Assembly (NCBI RefSeq): GCF_001552215.1
Contig: NZ_BCQT01000011.1
Location: 434,001 to 498,000 of the forward strand
DNA length: 64,000 bases
Source: Actinomadura macra NBRC 14102
GTDB taxonomy: Bacteria > Actinomycetota > Actinomycetes > Streptosporangiales > Streptosporangiaceae
Direction: 5' to 3'
In this document: positions 19,601 through 27,679 of the stretch, piece after piece
Numbering within the stretch: the stretch's first letter is position 1
Layout: each line of letters begins with the position of its first letter
Notes under the pieces: model-generated
The model's database searches: none
What the model was told of the DNA's origin: nothing
The model's input: only the letters and a program-made list of their open reading frames with translations
Translations under genes and position numbers: made by a program

Positions 19601-20535
19601 CCGTCTCATCCGGCGCGGAGGCCGTCGACATCCTGCGCGGGAACGCCGCGGACCGTCCCGGGCTGGCCGCGTCCCTGGACATCCTCGCGACGATCCTCGG
19701 GCAGGCGGGACGTCTCGAAGAAGCCACCGAGGTGTCCGCCGAGACCGTCGCCATCAACCGGGACCTAGCCGCCTCGGAGCCGGCGAGATACCTGCCTGAC
19801 CTCGCGCGAAGCCTGAACAACCATTCGGTGCACCTGGCGGGGCTCGGCAGGTTCGAGGCGAGCGTCGAGGCCGCCCGCGAGGCCGTCGAGGTCTTCCGCG
19901 GTCTCGCGGCCAGGCAACCGCAGAAGTTCACCTCGGGTCTGGCGAAGAGCCTGGTCAACCTCTCCCAGTGGGGGCTGGCCTTCGGTGTGGTCGGGCTGGC
20001 CGTGGTGAGCGGGATGGAGGCCGTCCGCCACTACCGGAACCTGAACGCGAACCGTCCCCGCCTCCACGACGCCGATCTGGCGGCCGCTCTGAGCAGCCTG
20101 TCGGAGACCCTCGGGGTCCTGAACCGCACCGAAGAGGCCGCGCAGTCCGCCGCGGAGGCCGTCACCGTCTACCGTCGCCTGGCCGGACAGAACCCCGATG
20201 CGCTCCCGCGCCTCGCCGGGACCCTGACCGCCCTCTCCTCGCACCTCGCGGCGCTCGGCCGCCGCGAGGAGGCCGTGACGCGCAGCCAGGAGGCCGTCGG
20301 CCTGTACCGGCGGCTCGCGGGCGAGCGGCCACGCCTGTTCCGCCTCGACCTCGCCGCGGCGCTGAACAACCACGCGCTCCACCTTGGCTCGCTCGGCAGG
20401 TCCGAGGAAGGCTTGGCCGCCGTCGGTGAAGCGCTGCGCATCTATGAGGAGAACCCCGCCGAACGCTCGACCACCGCGCTCAGCAACTCGCTGAAGGTAC
20501 GCGACTGGCTGAGGACGCCGTACGGTAGTGACTAG
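16651..20535 (+). CDS. Large NTPase-TPR protein, sensor of the conflict-type operon
   Basis: 1294 residues. Residues 1-130 look like a beta-sandwich (SPIVTWPERVEAGGSYLVSVDV); an NTPase core follows with P-loop GPGGQGKSR (Lys203) and Walker B LLLVVDYTE, then a helical region and, from about residue 600 to the end, more than a dozen TPRs of about 45 residues of the form LNNLSxRLxxLGRxEEGLAAxEEAVxLYRRLA. This is STAND-like architecture: NTP-dependent switching triggered by ligand binding to the repeats. The very regular, near-identical repeats hint at recent duplication. It overlaps the CHAT gene by four bases, supporting a sensor-protease pair. The trigger is unknown. Confidence 0.88.
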   Translation: MSASEVRLSPIVTWPERVEAGGSYLVSVDVELEGALDAWPYPREEYAIGCMLDGGSGFAVESVGDTTLVVHRFGGTYGPVTFVAHALDAPSGELHLTLLTEGGVPFRTIPLAVDHPVPLPLGDPVPAQPLAGPRRRYSITPFPPPELADTGSLRDLLPSRVLAKAGKRAPFLGRTPELERLRTWLDGAGARILLLHGPGGQGKSRLAAELARYGRSAGWEVMAAHLDGGHLAPDSAASAAGPPAGSSAAGPAKHGLLLVVDYTETWPTDDLLMMLDDVALQRTTPVRVLLVARPAGAWWLALADRLGDSRVETGAMPLGPLADDDATRDAAFTSAVERFARLYGRKPDSTLMTPPAGLHYDPGFGQVLNIHMAALSAVLGVHEAGDHRGVATVLVGAERSHWASLREREVITTSVEAMTRVTWVAALFGPVPEDECEGLLRAAGITDDLSEAVRDHAYCYPPPAPGMALQPISPDALREDFVAVHLPTDHSTPEEWVHAGLLATPRGPSALAVLVETARRWPAMAQRLNAILLDDPAPAIDAGGAVLLRLAELDGVDPDVLETIDRRLPDERRIDLDIARAVLGERLFLSRLARTKGDTARQGRLYMELSGLRSNVGMYEQAEEAAATAIALRRAMVDAQRGDIVAAGALGDSLTVSSRHLGRLGRHEQGLQRLTESVDVMRRLAAEHPVIFESQLVSTLNAQSLALADLGRREESLAVVQEAVALYRRQSDADPPTLAGLLNNLSARLSDMGRSAEGLAAAEEAVALYQAQPESHLPSLAAGLHNHSRRLGELGRDAEGAESAAEAVRIQRGLAEANPGAFEAGLAGSLDNLSVRLGNAGRLEEALAAVEEAIRIHRRLADLRPDAYLPDLAAALNNHSLLLGEQERFNEGLAAVEEATDIYRGLAAVNPDAYLPDLAVALSNLSRRLWNLGDGDAGLAMIEEAVALRRRLAAMNAEAFHGDLAETLENLALQLNELGRFDEAVSSGAEAVDILRGNAADRPGLAASLDILATILGQAGRLEEATEVSAETVAINRDLAASEPARYLPDLARSLNNHSVHLAGLGRFEASVEAAREAVEVFRGLAARQPQKFTSGLAKSLVNLSQWGLAFGVVGLAVVSGMEAVRHYRNLNANRPRLHDADLAAALSSLSETLGVLNRTEEAAQSAAEAVTVYRRLAGQNPDALPRLAGTLTALSSHLAALGRREEAVTRSQEAVGLYRRLAGERPRLFRLDLAAALNNHALHLGSLGRSEEGLAAVGEALRIYEENPAERSTTALSNSLKVRDWLRTPYGSD

Positions 20536-20555
20536 GACAAGACCAGGAGCTTGCG

Positions 20556-20990
20556 GTGGAACCAAGGGTCGAGGCCGTGGGGAAGGCGCTCGTGGAGGTC
20601 ATGGCCACGGACGCGTGGCCACGTGCCTTCGGGGCGTGCGCCGAGGCCCTGGCGCCCATGGGCGGGGACGAGATCGTGGAGCGCCTGATCGAGACCCGCG
20701 CCCGCGTCGAGGACGCCCACGCCCGCGGCGACGACGAGATCGAGGCAAGGTGCGTCGCGGAGTGGCTTCACCGGCTGACGGAGATCCTGATCAGGGAACC
20801 GGGCTTCGCCTCCGTCCTCCAGCATCTCCTGAACGAGGTGCTGACCCCGCTGCTCGCACCGTCCGAACGCGGGCACTACAGGATGATCGGCATGACCAAC
20901 CGGGTCGAAGGCCACTACGTGTTCGGGGGCGACATCCACGGCGGTTCCATCGGCCAGAGCATCGGCCGGGACCAGGTTCGCGACTCCTGA
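20556..20990 (+). CDS. Small helical protein with possible amyloid-signalling tail
   Basis: 144 residues from a GTG with AGGAG at a good distance, 20 bases after the TPR gene. About 105 residues are alpha-helical and acidic; the last 30 contain VFGGDIHGGSIGQSIGRDQ, a Gly-spaced beta-prone pattern like the RHIM-like/BASS motifs (G-x-G-x-V-x-Q-x-G-x-I) attached to bacterial NLR and effector proteins. I do not recognise the helical domain. If the tail is such a motif, the protein could relay assembly of the sensor to an effector by templated aggregation, but no second copy of the motif is visible in the operon. Confidence 0.7.
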   Translation: MEPRVEAVGKALVEVMATDAWPRAFGACAEALAPMGGDEIVERLIETRARVEDAHARGDDEIEARCVAEWLHRLTEILIREPGFASVLQHLLNEVLTPLLAPSERGHYRMIGMTNRVEGHYVFGGDIHGGSIGQSIGRDQVRDS

Positions 20991-21033
20991 CCCGCTGACG
21001 CCCACCGCGCGGACGGCGCACCATTCCCCGGAA

Positions 21034-22287
21034 TCAGGTGACCGTTGTCCCGGCAATGTACCGGGCCATCGATTCGGGATCACGCGGTAGCCCGTGGCCG
21101 TTGACGAGCATGGTGAAGTTACCGAAAGTCACTCCGTCTATCCGCCACGTCCCCGGCGAGTCGGCGAGGACACGGACCAATCGCCGCTGGCGTTCGTCCA
21201 GGGCCGCGAAAGGGGTTCCGGTGGGTAGCGGCGGGTCCGGGAACGCCATGTGCAGAGCCATTTCGGCGACCGGCAGCGCCTCGATCCCGGACACTTTCGG
21301 CAGCCGGTCCAGCAGAACGGCGAACGAGTCGTCCGCGTACGTGTCGCCCAGCGACGGAAGTGACCTGGCCGCATAGCCCCGGAGGTCGCCGTCGAGGAAC
21401 GGGATCGATGCGTGCGGGGCCCCGTCCCGGCCCACCCATCCGTGCAACTCGGCGGCGACCCTGGGGCCCGCCTCCTCGGCGCGGATCCGCGCCAGCCCGA
21501 TGGCGGCACCCCAGCGCACCACGTCCCGCGGATCATCCAACGCGGTCTCCAACACGGTTTCGGCCCCGGTCGAGCCGAGCAGCCCGATCGCCACCAGGGC
21601 GGTAGCGGCGGCGGCCGGGTCCGGGTCGGCCGCGCCCGACACCAGCACGGGCAGGCTGTCCGTGGCCGCCTCCGGGAACCAGGCCAGGACGTGGGCCGCG
21701 GCCGTGCGGGTTCCGGCGTCGGCATCGGTGATCAGCGGAAGGATCAGGGGCAGCCCGGCGCGCACCGCGTCATAGGCGGCCAGTGCGATGTACGCGCCGA
21801 GCCGGTTGTCGTCGGCGGGATCGAGCGTCTGCATGTAGGTGAAGAGGGCGGGTTCGTCCACCCAGTCACCGTCGTCGTCTTCGTCTTCCTCGTCTTCTTC
21901 CTCCTCCTCGTCATCGGTGTAGGCCCTGCCGGCGGCCAGCAGTTCGTCACCGCCGGCCGCGGCGGCGCGATGCTCGGCGACGGGATAGCCCGCGGGCAGA
22001 TACTCCTCGCCGTAGCCCACGGCCAGGCTCGCCAGCAGTCCGAGGATCGCCGACCGGTCCGGCGTCGCGGGATCGGTGAGCAACTCCAGCAGGAACGGCA
22101 CGACATGAGCACTGGCCTCGTAGCGAGTGCCCTGGTGGAAAACGTTTCCGTAAAGCTCGCCGAGGCTCTTGGCGCGGACGTCCGGATCGAACGAGCGCAA
22201 AAAGCGAATCTGGTCGGGCACATCGGTGGCATAGCCGTAAGCGTGGGTCAGGCCGGCCCAGTCGACGGTGTCGAGTCTCTCCAACAT
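21034..22287 (-). CDS. HEAT-repeat protein with acidic tract
   Basis: 417 residues from the ATG giving MLERLDTVDW; the frame is open further upstream, but that part is Arg-rich and non-coding in character. Alternating helices with Leu/Ala pattern (HVVPFLLELL, GLPLILPLITDADAGTRTAAAHVLAWF, DDPRDVVRWGAAIGLARI) form HEAT-like repeats of the kind found in polymorphic-toxin immunity or scaffold proteins of actinomycetes. A run of 17 or so Asp/Glu residues lies at about 125-142. It is convergent with the conflict-type operon and ends 43 bases from it. Function unknown. Confidence 0.8.
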   Translation of the reverse strand: MLERLDTVDWAGLTHAYGYATDVPDQIRFLRSFDPDVRAKSLGELYGNVFHQGTRYEASAHVVPFLLELLTDPATPDRSAILGLLASLAVGYGEEYLPAGYPVAEHRAAAAGGDELLAAGRAYTDDEEEEEDEEDEDDDGDWVDEPALFTYMQTLDPADDNRLGAYIALAAYDAVRAGLPLILPLITDADAGTRTAAAHVLAWFPEAATDSLPVLVSGAADPDPAAAATALVAIGLLGSTGAETVLETALDDPRDVVRWGAAIGLARIRAEEAGPRVAAELHGWVGRDGAPHASIPFLDGDLRGYAARSLPSLGDTYADDSFAVLLDRLPKVSGIEALPVAEMALHMAFPDPPLPTGTPFAALDERQRRLVRVLADSPGTWRIDGVTFGNFTMLVNGHGLPRDPESMARYIAGTTVT

Positions 22288-22461
22288 GGCCCTGAGCGTC
22301 GCACGCCCGGCACCAGTGCGGCGGAAATTCACGAGTAAACGCGGCCGCTGGAACCCACCACTGCGGTACGGCCTTCTCCTGGGACGGCTTCCCGGGAGCC
22401 CAAGCACGGTCGGGGGCGAGCCGCCAGGCGAGCTCCTGGGCCGGGATTGAAACAAGTGCAG

Positions 22462-23241
22462 TCACATGTCACGGATCTTGGTTCCCGGGCGCCAGCCGAG
22501 CATGCGGGAGATGCCGAGACCGCTCGCGATCACCGACGGGAGCACGGACTGGTGGTTGATCGAGCCGGTGCGCACCACCACCGACAACGCCGCCACGACG
22601 CGGCCGTCGCCGTCCACGATCCGCGTCGCGATCGAGTCGGCGCCGGCGGTGAGCTCGCCCCGGACGCCGGCGTTGCCGGTGCGCCGGCAGTCGGCGAGCT
22701 CGCTCCGCAGGACGGTCGGGTCGACGGTGGTCTGGGGCGTGTACCGGCGCAGCCGGCCGGCCAGCACCCGGTCGATCAGCTCGCCGCCGCCGTGGGCCAG
22801 GACCACCTTGCCCACTCCTGAGCAGTGCAGCGGCAGCCGCCCTCCCACCTGGGAGACGAGCTCCGGCGCCTTGGGCGCGGACAGCCGTTCGATGATCACG
22901 GCCTCCGTCCCTTCGAGGACGGCCAGCTGCACGTGCTGGTGGAGCGCCGTGTAGAGGTCCTCCATGAAGGGCTGGGCCTGGGTGCGCAGCGACTCGGTGA
23001 GCGGGGCCAGCGTCCCGAGCTGCCAGAGCCGCAGGCCGATGGTGAAGCGGCCGTCGTGCTGCCGGGTCAACGCGCCGACGCCGGTGAGCTCCATGGCCAG
23101 CCTGCGCACGGTCGCATGGGGCAGCCCCGTCCTGCGCGCGAGGTCGGCGAGACTGAGAACGCTCTGATCGGGCTGAAACGCGAAGAGCACCTCCAAGAGG
23201 CGGGAGCTCACGCTCCTCCCGGGCTCACTCGTCCGAGGCAT
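22462..23241 (-). CDS. IclR-family transcriptional regulator (first)
   Basis: 259 residues from the ATG preceded by AAGGAGG at eight bases. The N-terminal winged helix (LSLADLARRTGLPHATVRRLAMEL) is followed by the IclR effector domain with GGRLPLHCSGVGKVVLA and VVAALSVVVRTG segments. Divergent from the FAD monooxygenase that opens the aromatic gene block. Two copies of an IclR-type operator, TCCATTCAACGGA, lie in front of the MFS gene and the NTF2-like gene further down, which makes this regulator the likely controller of the block. The effector is probably an aromatic acid. Confidence 0.93.
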   Translation of the reverse strand: MPRTSEPGRSVSSRLLEVLFAFQPDQSVLSLADLARRTGLPHATVRRLAMELTGVGALTRQHDGRFTIGLRLWQLGTLAPLTESLRTQAQPFMEDLYTALHQHVQLAVLEGTEAVIIERLSAPKAPELVSQVGGRLPLHCSGVGKVVLAHGGGELIDRVLAGRLRRYTPQTTVDPTVLRSELADCRRTGNAGVRGELTAGADSIATRIVDGDGRVVAALSVVVRTGSINHQSVLPSVIASGLGISRMLGWRPGTKIRDM

Positions 23242-23387
23242 GAGAGGAACCTCCTTGTCGCTTGGCCTGCGATGGTAGCCCACGATGTTCATAGGATGGC
23301 CAACTCGGCGCCTTCGAACCGACCGACCGGGCAGCATGGCGTCGTCAGCTTGGAAGCAGGGGACGACTGCGGGAGTCGAGAACTGAG

Positions 23388-24599
23388 ATGCTCGGGGCGA
23401 ACATCAGGACACCGGAGATCGCGATCCTCGGCGGCGGGATCGGCGGCCTCGCGACCGCCGCCTTCCTTCATCGGGCGGGTCTGCGCAGCACGGTGTACGA
23501 GCAGGCGCCGGAGTTGAAGGAGGTCGGTGCCGGGCTCGTGGTGGCCCCCAACGCCGCCCGCCTCCTGCGCCGGCTCGGCATCATGGACACCCTGCTGCGA
23601 ACCGCCGTCCAACTGGACGTCGGGTGGGAGTTCCGCCGCTGGCAGGACGGGACGATCCTGTCCGCCGAGGACCTCGCTACGGCCTGTGAACGGCTCTACG
23701 GCGAGCACACCTACACGGTGCACCGGGCCGACCTGTTGCAGGTCATCAGGCGCGCCGTCCCGGAGGGGACGGTCCGGCTCGGCAAACGCTGCACCGCGAT
23801 CACCGTGCGCGACGAACGCCCGTCGATGCGATTCGAGGACGGCGAGGTGGTCGAGGCGGACATCGTCATCGGCGCCGACGGCGTCCACTCCGTGGTCCGG
23901 GGCACGATCGCCGAACCGCAATCCGCCGCCTACTCCGGCCTGTGCGCGTTCCGGGCCCTGGTGCCCGGCGACCGCGCGCCGTCGTTCGCGCGGCGGCGCG
24001 CGCAGACTCTGTGGATCGGTCCAGGTCATCACCTGGTGCACTACCCCATCTCCGAGGGCAGGTTCGTGAACCTGGTGGCCTTCGCCCCGGCGGGAGACGA
24101 CTCGGTGGAGTCGTGGACGGCACAGGCGACGATCGAGGAGTTCCTCCACGAGTTCGACGGATGGGACCCGAGGCTCGTCGACCTCATCCGGGCCGCGGAG
24201 ACACCGGGCCGTTGGGCGCTGCTGGACCGCGCGCCGCTTCCGCGATGGAGCCGGGGGCCGGTGACGCTCCTCGGGGACGCCGCACACCCCATGTTCCCCT
24301 TCTTCGCGCAGGGAGCCGCGCAGGCGATCGAGGACGCGGCGGTCCTGGCCCAGTGCCTCGCCGAGGACGGCGCCGACCCGGCCCGGGCGCTGCGGCGCTA
24401 CGAGGCCCTGCGCCTTCCCCGCACGACCAGGTTGCAGGAGGTCAGCCACGCGCGGTCGGACATCAACCACCTCCCCGACGGGCCGGACCAGCGTGCCCGC
24501 GACACGTCCTTCACCGAGATCGACCCGTTGGTTACCAACGGCTGGATCTACGAGTACGACCCCGACATCGCGATGGCCGGCGCGCCCGCCGCGGGCTGA
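23388..24599 (+). CDS. FAD-dependent aromatic monooxygenase (salicylate/3-hydroxybenzoate hydroxylase-like)
   Basis: 403 residues. The Rossmann motif ILGGGIGGLATA (GGGIGG at 15-20), the DG motif IVIGADGVHSVVR and the GDAAHPMFPFFAQGAAQAIEDA segment (from about residue 296) define a class A flavoprotein hydroxylase close to salicylate 1-hydroxylase and 3-hydroxybenzoate 6-hydroxylase, which use NAD(P)H and O2 to add an OH to the ring. The exact substrate cannot be read from sequence. It is first in a forward run with aldehyde dehydrogenase (30-base gap) and divergent from the IclR gene. Confidence 0.9.
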   Translation: MLGANIRTPEIAILGGGIGGLATAAFLHRAGLRSTVYEQAPELKEVGAGLVVAPNAARLLRRLGIMDTLLRTAVQLDVGWEFRRWQDGTILSAEDLATACERLYGEHTYTVHRADLLQVIRRAVPEGTVRLGKRCTAITVRDERPSMRFEDGEVVEADIVIGADGVHSVVRGTIAEPQSAAYSGLCAFRALVPGDRAPSFARRRAQTLWIGPGHHLVHYPISEGRFVNLVAFAPAGDDSVESWTAQATIEEFLHEFDGWDPRLVDLIRAAETPGRWALLDRAPLPRWSRGPVTLLGDAAHPMFPFFAQGAAQAIEDAAVLAQCLAEDGADPARALRRYEALRLPRTTRLQEVSHARSDINHLPDGPDQRARDTSFTEIDPLVTNGWIYEYDPDIAMAGAPAAG

Positions 24600-24628
24600 C
24601 CGTCCCGGCGAACTTCGAAGGAGATCCC

Positions 24629-26119
24629 ATGACCGCCACCGATGACGCGCGCCCCGGCGCGCAGGCCGACCGGAAGAGCGAACTGTTCATCGGGGGCCGG
24701 TGGAGCGCGGCCGAGGCCGGGCGGACCGTCCAGACGAGATCGGAGCTGACCGGCAAGCCCATCGCCGAGGTCGCGGCCGCGTCGGTCGGCGACGTCCGGC
24801 GGGCCGTGGAGGCCGCCGAGCACGGGCTCGGGGCGTGGGCCGGGTGGCCGCCCGCGCGCAGGCGCGCGGTCCTGGAGCGCGCGGCGGCGCTGTTCGCGGA
24901 GCGGGCGGACGAGATCGCCTCCCTGATGCGGCAGGAGATGGGCGCCGCCCGGCCGTGGTGCGAGTTCAACGTGTCCGTCGCGCGGGGGATGCTCGCCGAG
25001 GCCGCCGCCCAGGCGTACTCGGCCGTTGGGGAGGTGATCCCCTCGGACGTCCCCGGCCTCACCGCGCTGGGCGTCCGCCAGCCGGTCGGCGTGGTGGTGG
25101 GCATCGCGCCCTGGAACGCGCCATTGATCTTGGGTGTGCGCGCGCTCGCCATGCCCCTGGCGTACGGGAACACCGTGGTGCTCAAGTCCTCCGAGCAGGT
25201 GCCCTGTACGCAGGCGGCGATCGTGGAGGTGCTGCACGACGCGGGCGCCCCGCCCGGCGCCGTGAACCTGATCAGCAACGCCCCGCAGGACGCGCCGGAC
25301 GTGGTCGAGGCCCTCATCGCCCACCCGGCCGTCGCGCGGGTGAACTTCACGGGCTCCACCCGGGTGGGCCGCATCATCGCCGAGATCGCGGGCCGCCACC
25401 TCACCCGGACCGTGCTGGAGCTGGGCGGCAAGGCCCCGATGCTCGTGCTCGCGGACGCCGACGTGCCGGCCGCCGTCGATGCCGCGATATTCGGCGCCTT
25501 CCTGAACCAGGGGCAGGTCTGCATGTCGACCGAGAGGCTGATCGTCGACCGCTCGGTCGCCGATGACGTCGCCGGGAGGCTGACCGAACGCGCGGCGGGC
25601 CTGGTCGTGGGGCCGCCCGACGACCCGTCGACCCAGCTCGGCCCGATGGTGAACCGGGCCGCCCGGGACCGGCTGCTCGCGCTGGTGGACGACGCCTGCG
25701 AGCAGGGCGCCGAAGTGCTGACCGGAGGCGGTGCGGAAGGTCTGTACATGAGGCCGACCGTGCTGCGGGGAGTGACGCCGGCGATGCGGATCTACTCCGA
25801 GGAGTCCTTCGGGCCGGTGCTGTCGATCATCGAGGTGGACGGGACGGACGAGGCGGTCACGATCGCCAACGACACCGAGTACGGGCTGTCTGCGGCGGTG
25901 TTCAGCCGGGACGCCACGAGCGCGCTGGACCTGGCCCGGCGTGTCCGGTCGGGGATCTGCCACGTCAACGGGCCGACCGTCCACGACGAGCCGCAGATGC
26001 CGTTCGGCGGGGTCGGCGCGAGCGGGTGGGGCCGGTTCGGCTCCCGCGCGGCGCTGGAGGAGTTCACCGAGCTGCGGTGGATCACCGTCCAGTCCGGCCA
26101 ACGGCACTACCCCATCTGA
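24629..26119 (+). CDS. Aldehyde dehydrogenase (aromatic aldehyde type)
   Basis: 496 residues from the ATG behind AAGGAG. Standard NAD(P)-dependent ALDH: cofactor segment GIAPWNAPL, catalytic glutamate in VLELGGKAP, catalytic cysteine in FLNQGQVCMSTER, and the C-terminal EESFGPVL and MPFGGVGASGWGRFG motifs. It resembles salicylaldehyde, vanillin and benzaldehyde dehydrogenases. With the benzoylformate decarboxylase-like gene downstream it could oxidise the aromatic aldehyde produced by that enzyme to the acid. The gene lies 30 bases after the monooxygenase and is followed by a 226-base regulatory gap. Confidence 0.93.
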   Translation: MTATDDARPGAQADRKSELFIGGRWSAAEAGRTVQTRSELTGKPIAEVAAASVGDVRRAVEAAEHGLGAWAGWPPARRRAVLERAAALFAERADEIASLMRQEMGAARPWCEFNVSVARGMLAEAAAQAYSAVGEVIPSDVPGLTALGVRQPVGVVVGIAPWNAPLILGVRALAMPLAYGNTVVLKSSEQVPCTQAAIVEVLHDAGAPPGAVNLISNAPQDAPDVVEALIAHPAVARVNFTGSTRVGRIIAEIAGRHLTRTVLELGGKAPMLVLADADVPAAVDAAIFGAFLNQGQVCMSTERLIVDRSVADDVAGRLTERAAGLVVGPPDDPSTQLGPMVNRAARDRLLALVDDACEQGAEVLTGGGAEGLYMRPTVLRGVTPAMRIYSEESFGPVLSIIEVDGTDEAVTIANDTEYGLSAAVFSRDATSALDLARRVRSGICHVNGPTVHDEPQMPFGGVGASGWGRFGSRAALEEFTELRWITVQSGQRHYPI

Positions 26120-26228
26120 GAGCCCCGGTCCTGAGCAGGCCCGTGGCGGGCCTGAACCCCGCGCCCGCCACGGCGTGCTGACGACCAACGCGGCGATGGC
26201 CTCTCTTCCCACCCCCCGAACGACAGGC

Positions 26229-26245
26229 TGTCCATTCAACGGACA
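26229..26245. promoter_or_regulatory. Putative IclR operator, site 1
   Basis: TGTCCATTCAACGGACA, an imperfect palindrome with TGTCC/GGACA arms and a TCCNTTNAANGGA core as in known IclR-family (PcaR-like) operators. It lies 101 bases before the MFS start. The 13-base core plus flanks recurs unchanged at 29405-29419. The regulator at 22462-23241 is the likely ligand. Confidence 0.6.
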
Positions 26246-26345
26246 TGGTGCTGGCCGCGCCGGTGTCCGTCAGGGAAAGTCCGGTAACAGCTCGTAACGA
26301 TGTCATCCCCTCCCGGTGATCGGACATCGTCGTCAGGAGAGAGCA

Positions 26346-27674
26346 ATGGCCTTCACCGACTCCGGCTTGGAGCGTGCCCGTGGCGCGCGCCGGGTGCTCG
26401 CGATCTGCTGGATCACCGTCGTGTTCGACGGGTACGACCTGATCAGCTACGGCACGGTGGTGCCGAGCCTGCTGCGCCACAAGGCATGGGACCTCAACGC
26501 CGCCGAGGTGGGACAGATCGGCAGCCTGGCACTGGTCGGGATGCTGATCGGCGCACTCGTGGTGGGCACCCTCACCGACCTCGTCGGCCGCCGCCGGATC
26601 ATGCTGTGCTGCCTGGTCTGGTTCTCGGTCGCGATGCCGCTGACCGGCCTCGCGCCCAACCCGGAGATCTTCGGGCTGCTGCGCTTCGTGACCGGGCTCG
26701 GGCTCGGCGGGGTCGTGCCGACGGCCATCGCGCTCATGATCGAGTACGCTCCGCCCGCGCGCCGCCAGCTCTACAACGCGCTCATGTTCTCGGGCTACTC
26801 GGCCGGCGGGGTGCTCGCCGCCCTGCTCGCCCTCGCCGTGCTCCCGTCCGGCGGGTTCCGCGTCATGTTCTACTTCGGGGCCGCGCCGCTGCTGCTCGTC
26901 GTCCCGGTCGCCTACCGGCTGCTCCCGGAGTCCGCGGCGTTCCTGGCCGCGCGGCGCGGCGCCGAGCCGGCGGCGGTTCCGCAGGCGGCGGGCGTGGCCG
27001 TGGACACGACCGGATCGACCCGCAGGTTCGAGTCGATCCGCTGTCTGTTCTCCCGCCAGAACCTCCTCAGCACGTTGCTGTTCTGGGTGATATCGCTGCT
27101 CGGGCTGCTGCTGCTCTACGGCCTCAACACGTGGCTGCCCGAACTGATGCGCGACAACGGCTATTCGATGGGCTCGTCGCTGACGTTCCTCCTGGTCTTC
27201 AACATCGGCGCGGTGGTCGGTGTGATCGCCGCCGCCGCGCTGGCCGACCGGGTCGGAGAACGCGCCGTCGTCTGCGGAGCGTTCGGGGTCGCCGCCGTCT
27301 CCGTCCTGCTGTTCGCCACCCGCCCGTCCGTCGCGCCGCTGCTGGTCCTCACGGCCGTCGCCGGGTTCGGCGCGAACAGCCAGACCATGGTCAACGCTCT
27401 CGTCGGCGGTCACTACCCGCCGGCCGCGCGCGCGACCGCGCTCGGCTGGGCGCTCGCGGTCGGCCGGATCGGCGCGATCATCGGCCCGGTGTTCGGCGGA
27501 CTCATCGTGACCGCCGTGCGGAACGGCGTCCTCGGGCCGGATTGGTACTTCTTCGCATTCGCCATCCCGGCCGTCATCGCCGCCGGTCTCGTGCTGCTGA
27601 TCCCGCGACGAGGTGTGACGACAAGCGCGCACCCCGCCCGGATGCTCCATCACCGCCAAGCGAACGAAAGTTGA
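26346..27674 (+). CDS. MFS transporter, aromatic acid/H+ symporter (AAHS) type
   Basis: 442 residues, 12 predicted helices. Helix 1 carries DGYDLISYG, matching the DGxD signature of the AAHS family (PcaK, BenK, MhpT), and the loop 2-3 motif is GTLTDLVGRRR. ATG chosen after AGGAGAG. It probably imports the aromatic acid used by the surrounding enzymes. The gene is five bases from the decarboxylase-like gene and stands behind a putative IclR operator. Confidence 0.93.
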   Translation: MAFTDSGLERARGARRVLAICWITVVFDGYDLISYGTVVPSLLRHKAWDLNAAEVGQIGSLALVGMLIGALVVGTLTDLVGRRRIMLCCLVWFSVAMPLTGLAPNPEIFGLLRFVTGLGLGGVVPTAIALMIEYAPPARRQLYNALMFSGYSAGGVLAALLALAVLPSGGFRVMFYFGAAPLLLVVPVAYRLLPESAAFLAARRGAEPAAVPQAAGVAVDTTGSTRRFESIRCLFSRQNLLSTLLFWVISLLGLLLLYGLNTWLPELMRDNGYSMGSSLTFLLVFNIGAVVGVIAAAALADRVGERAVVCGAFGVAAVSVLLFATRPSVAPLLVLTAVAGFGANSQTMVNALVGGHYPPAARATALGWALAVGRIGAIIGPVFGGLIVTAVRNGVLGPDWYFFAFAIPAVIAAGLVLLIPRRGVTTSAHPARMLHHRQANES

Positions 27675-27679
27675 GGACG

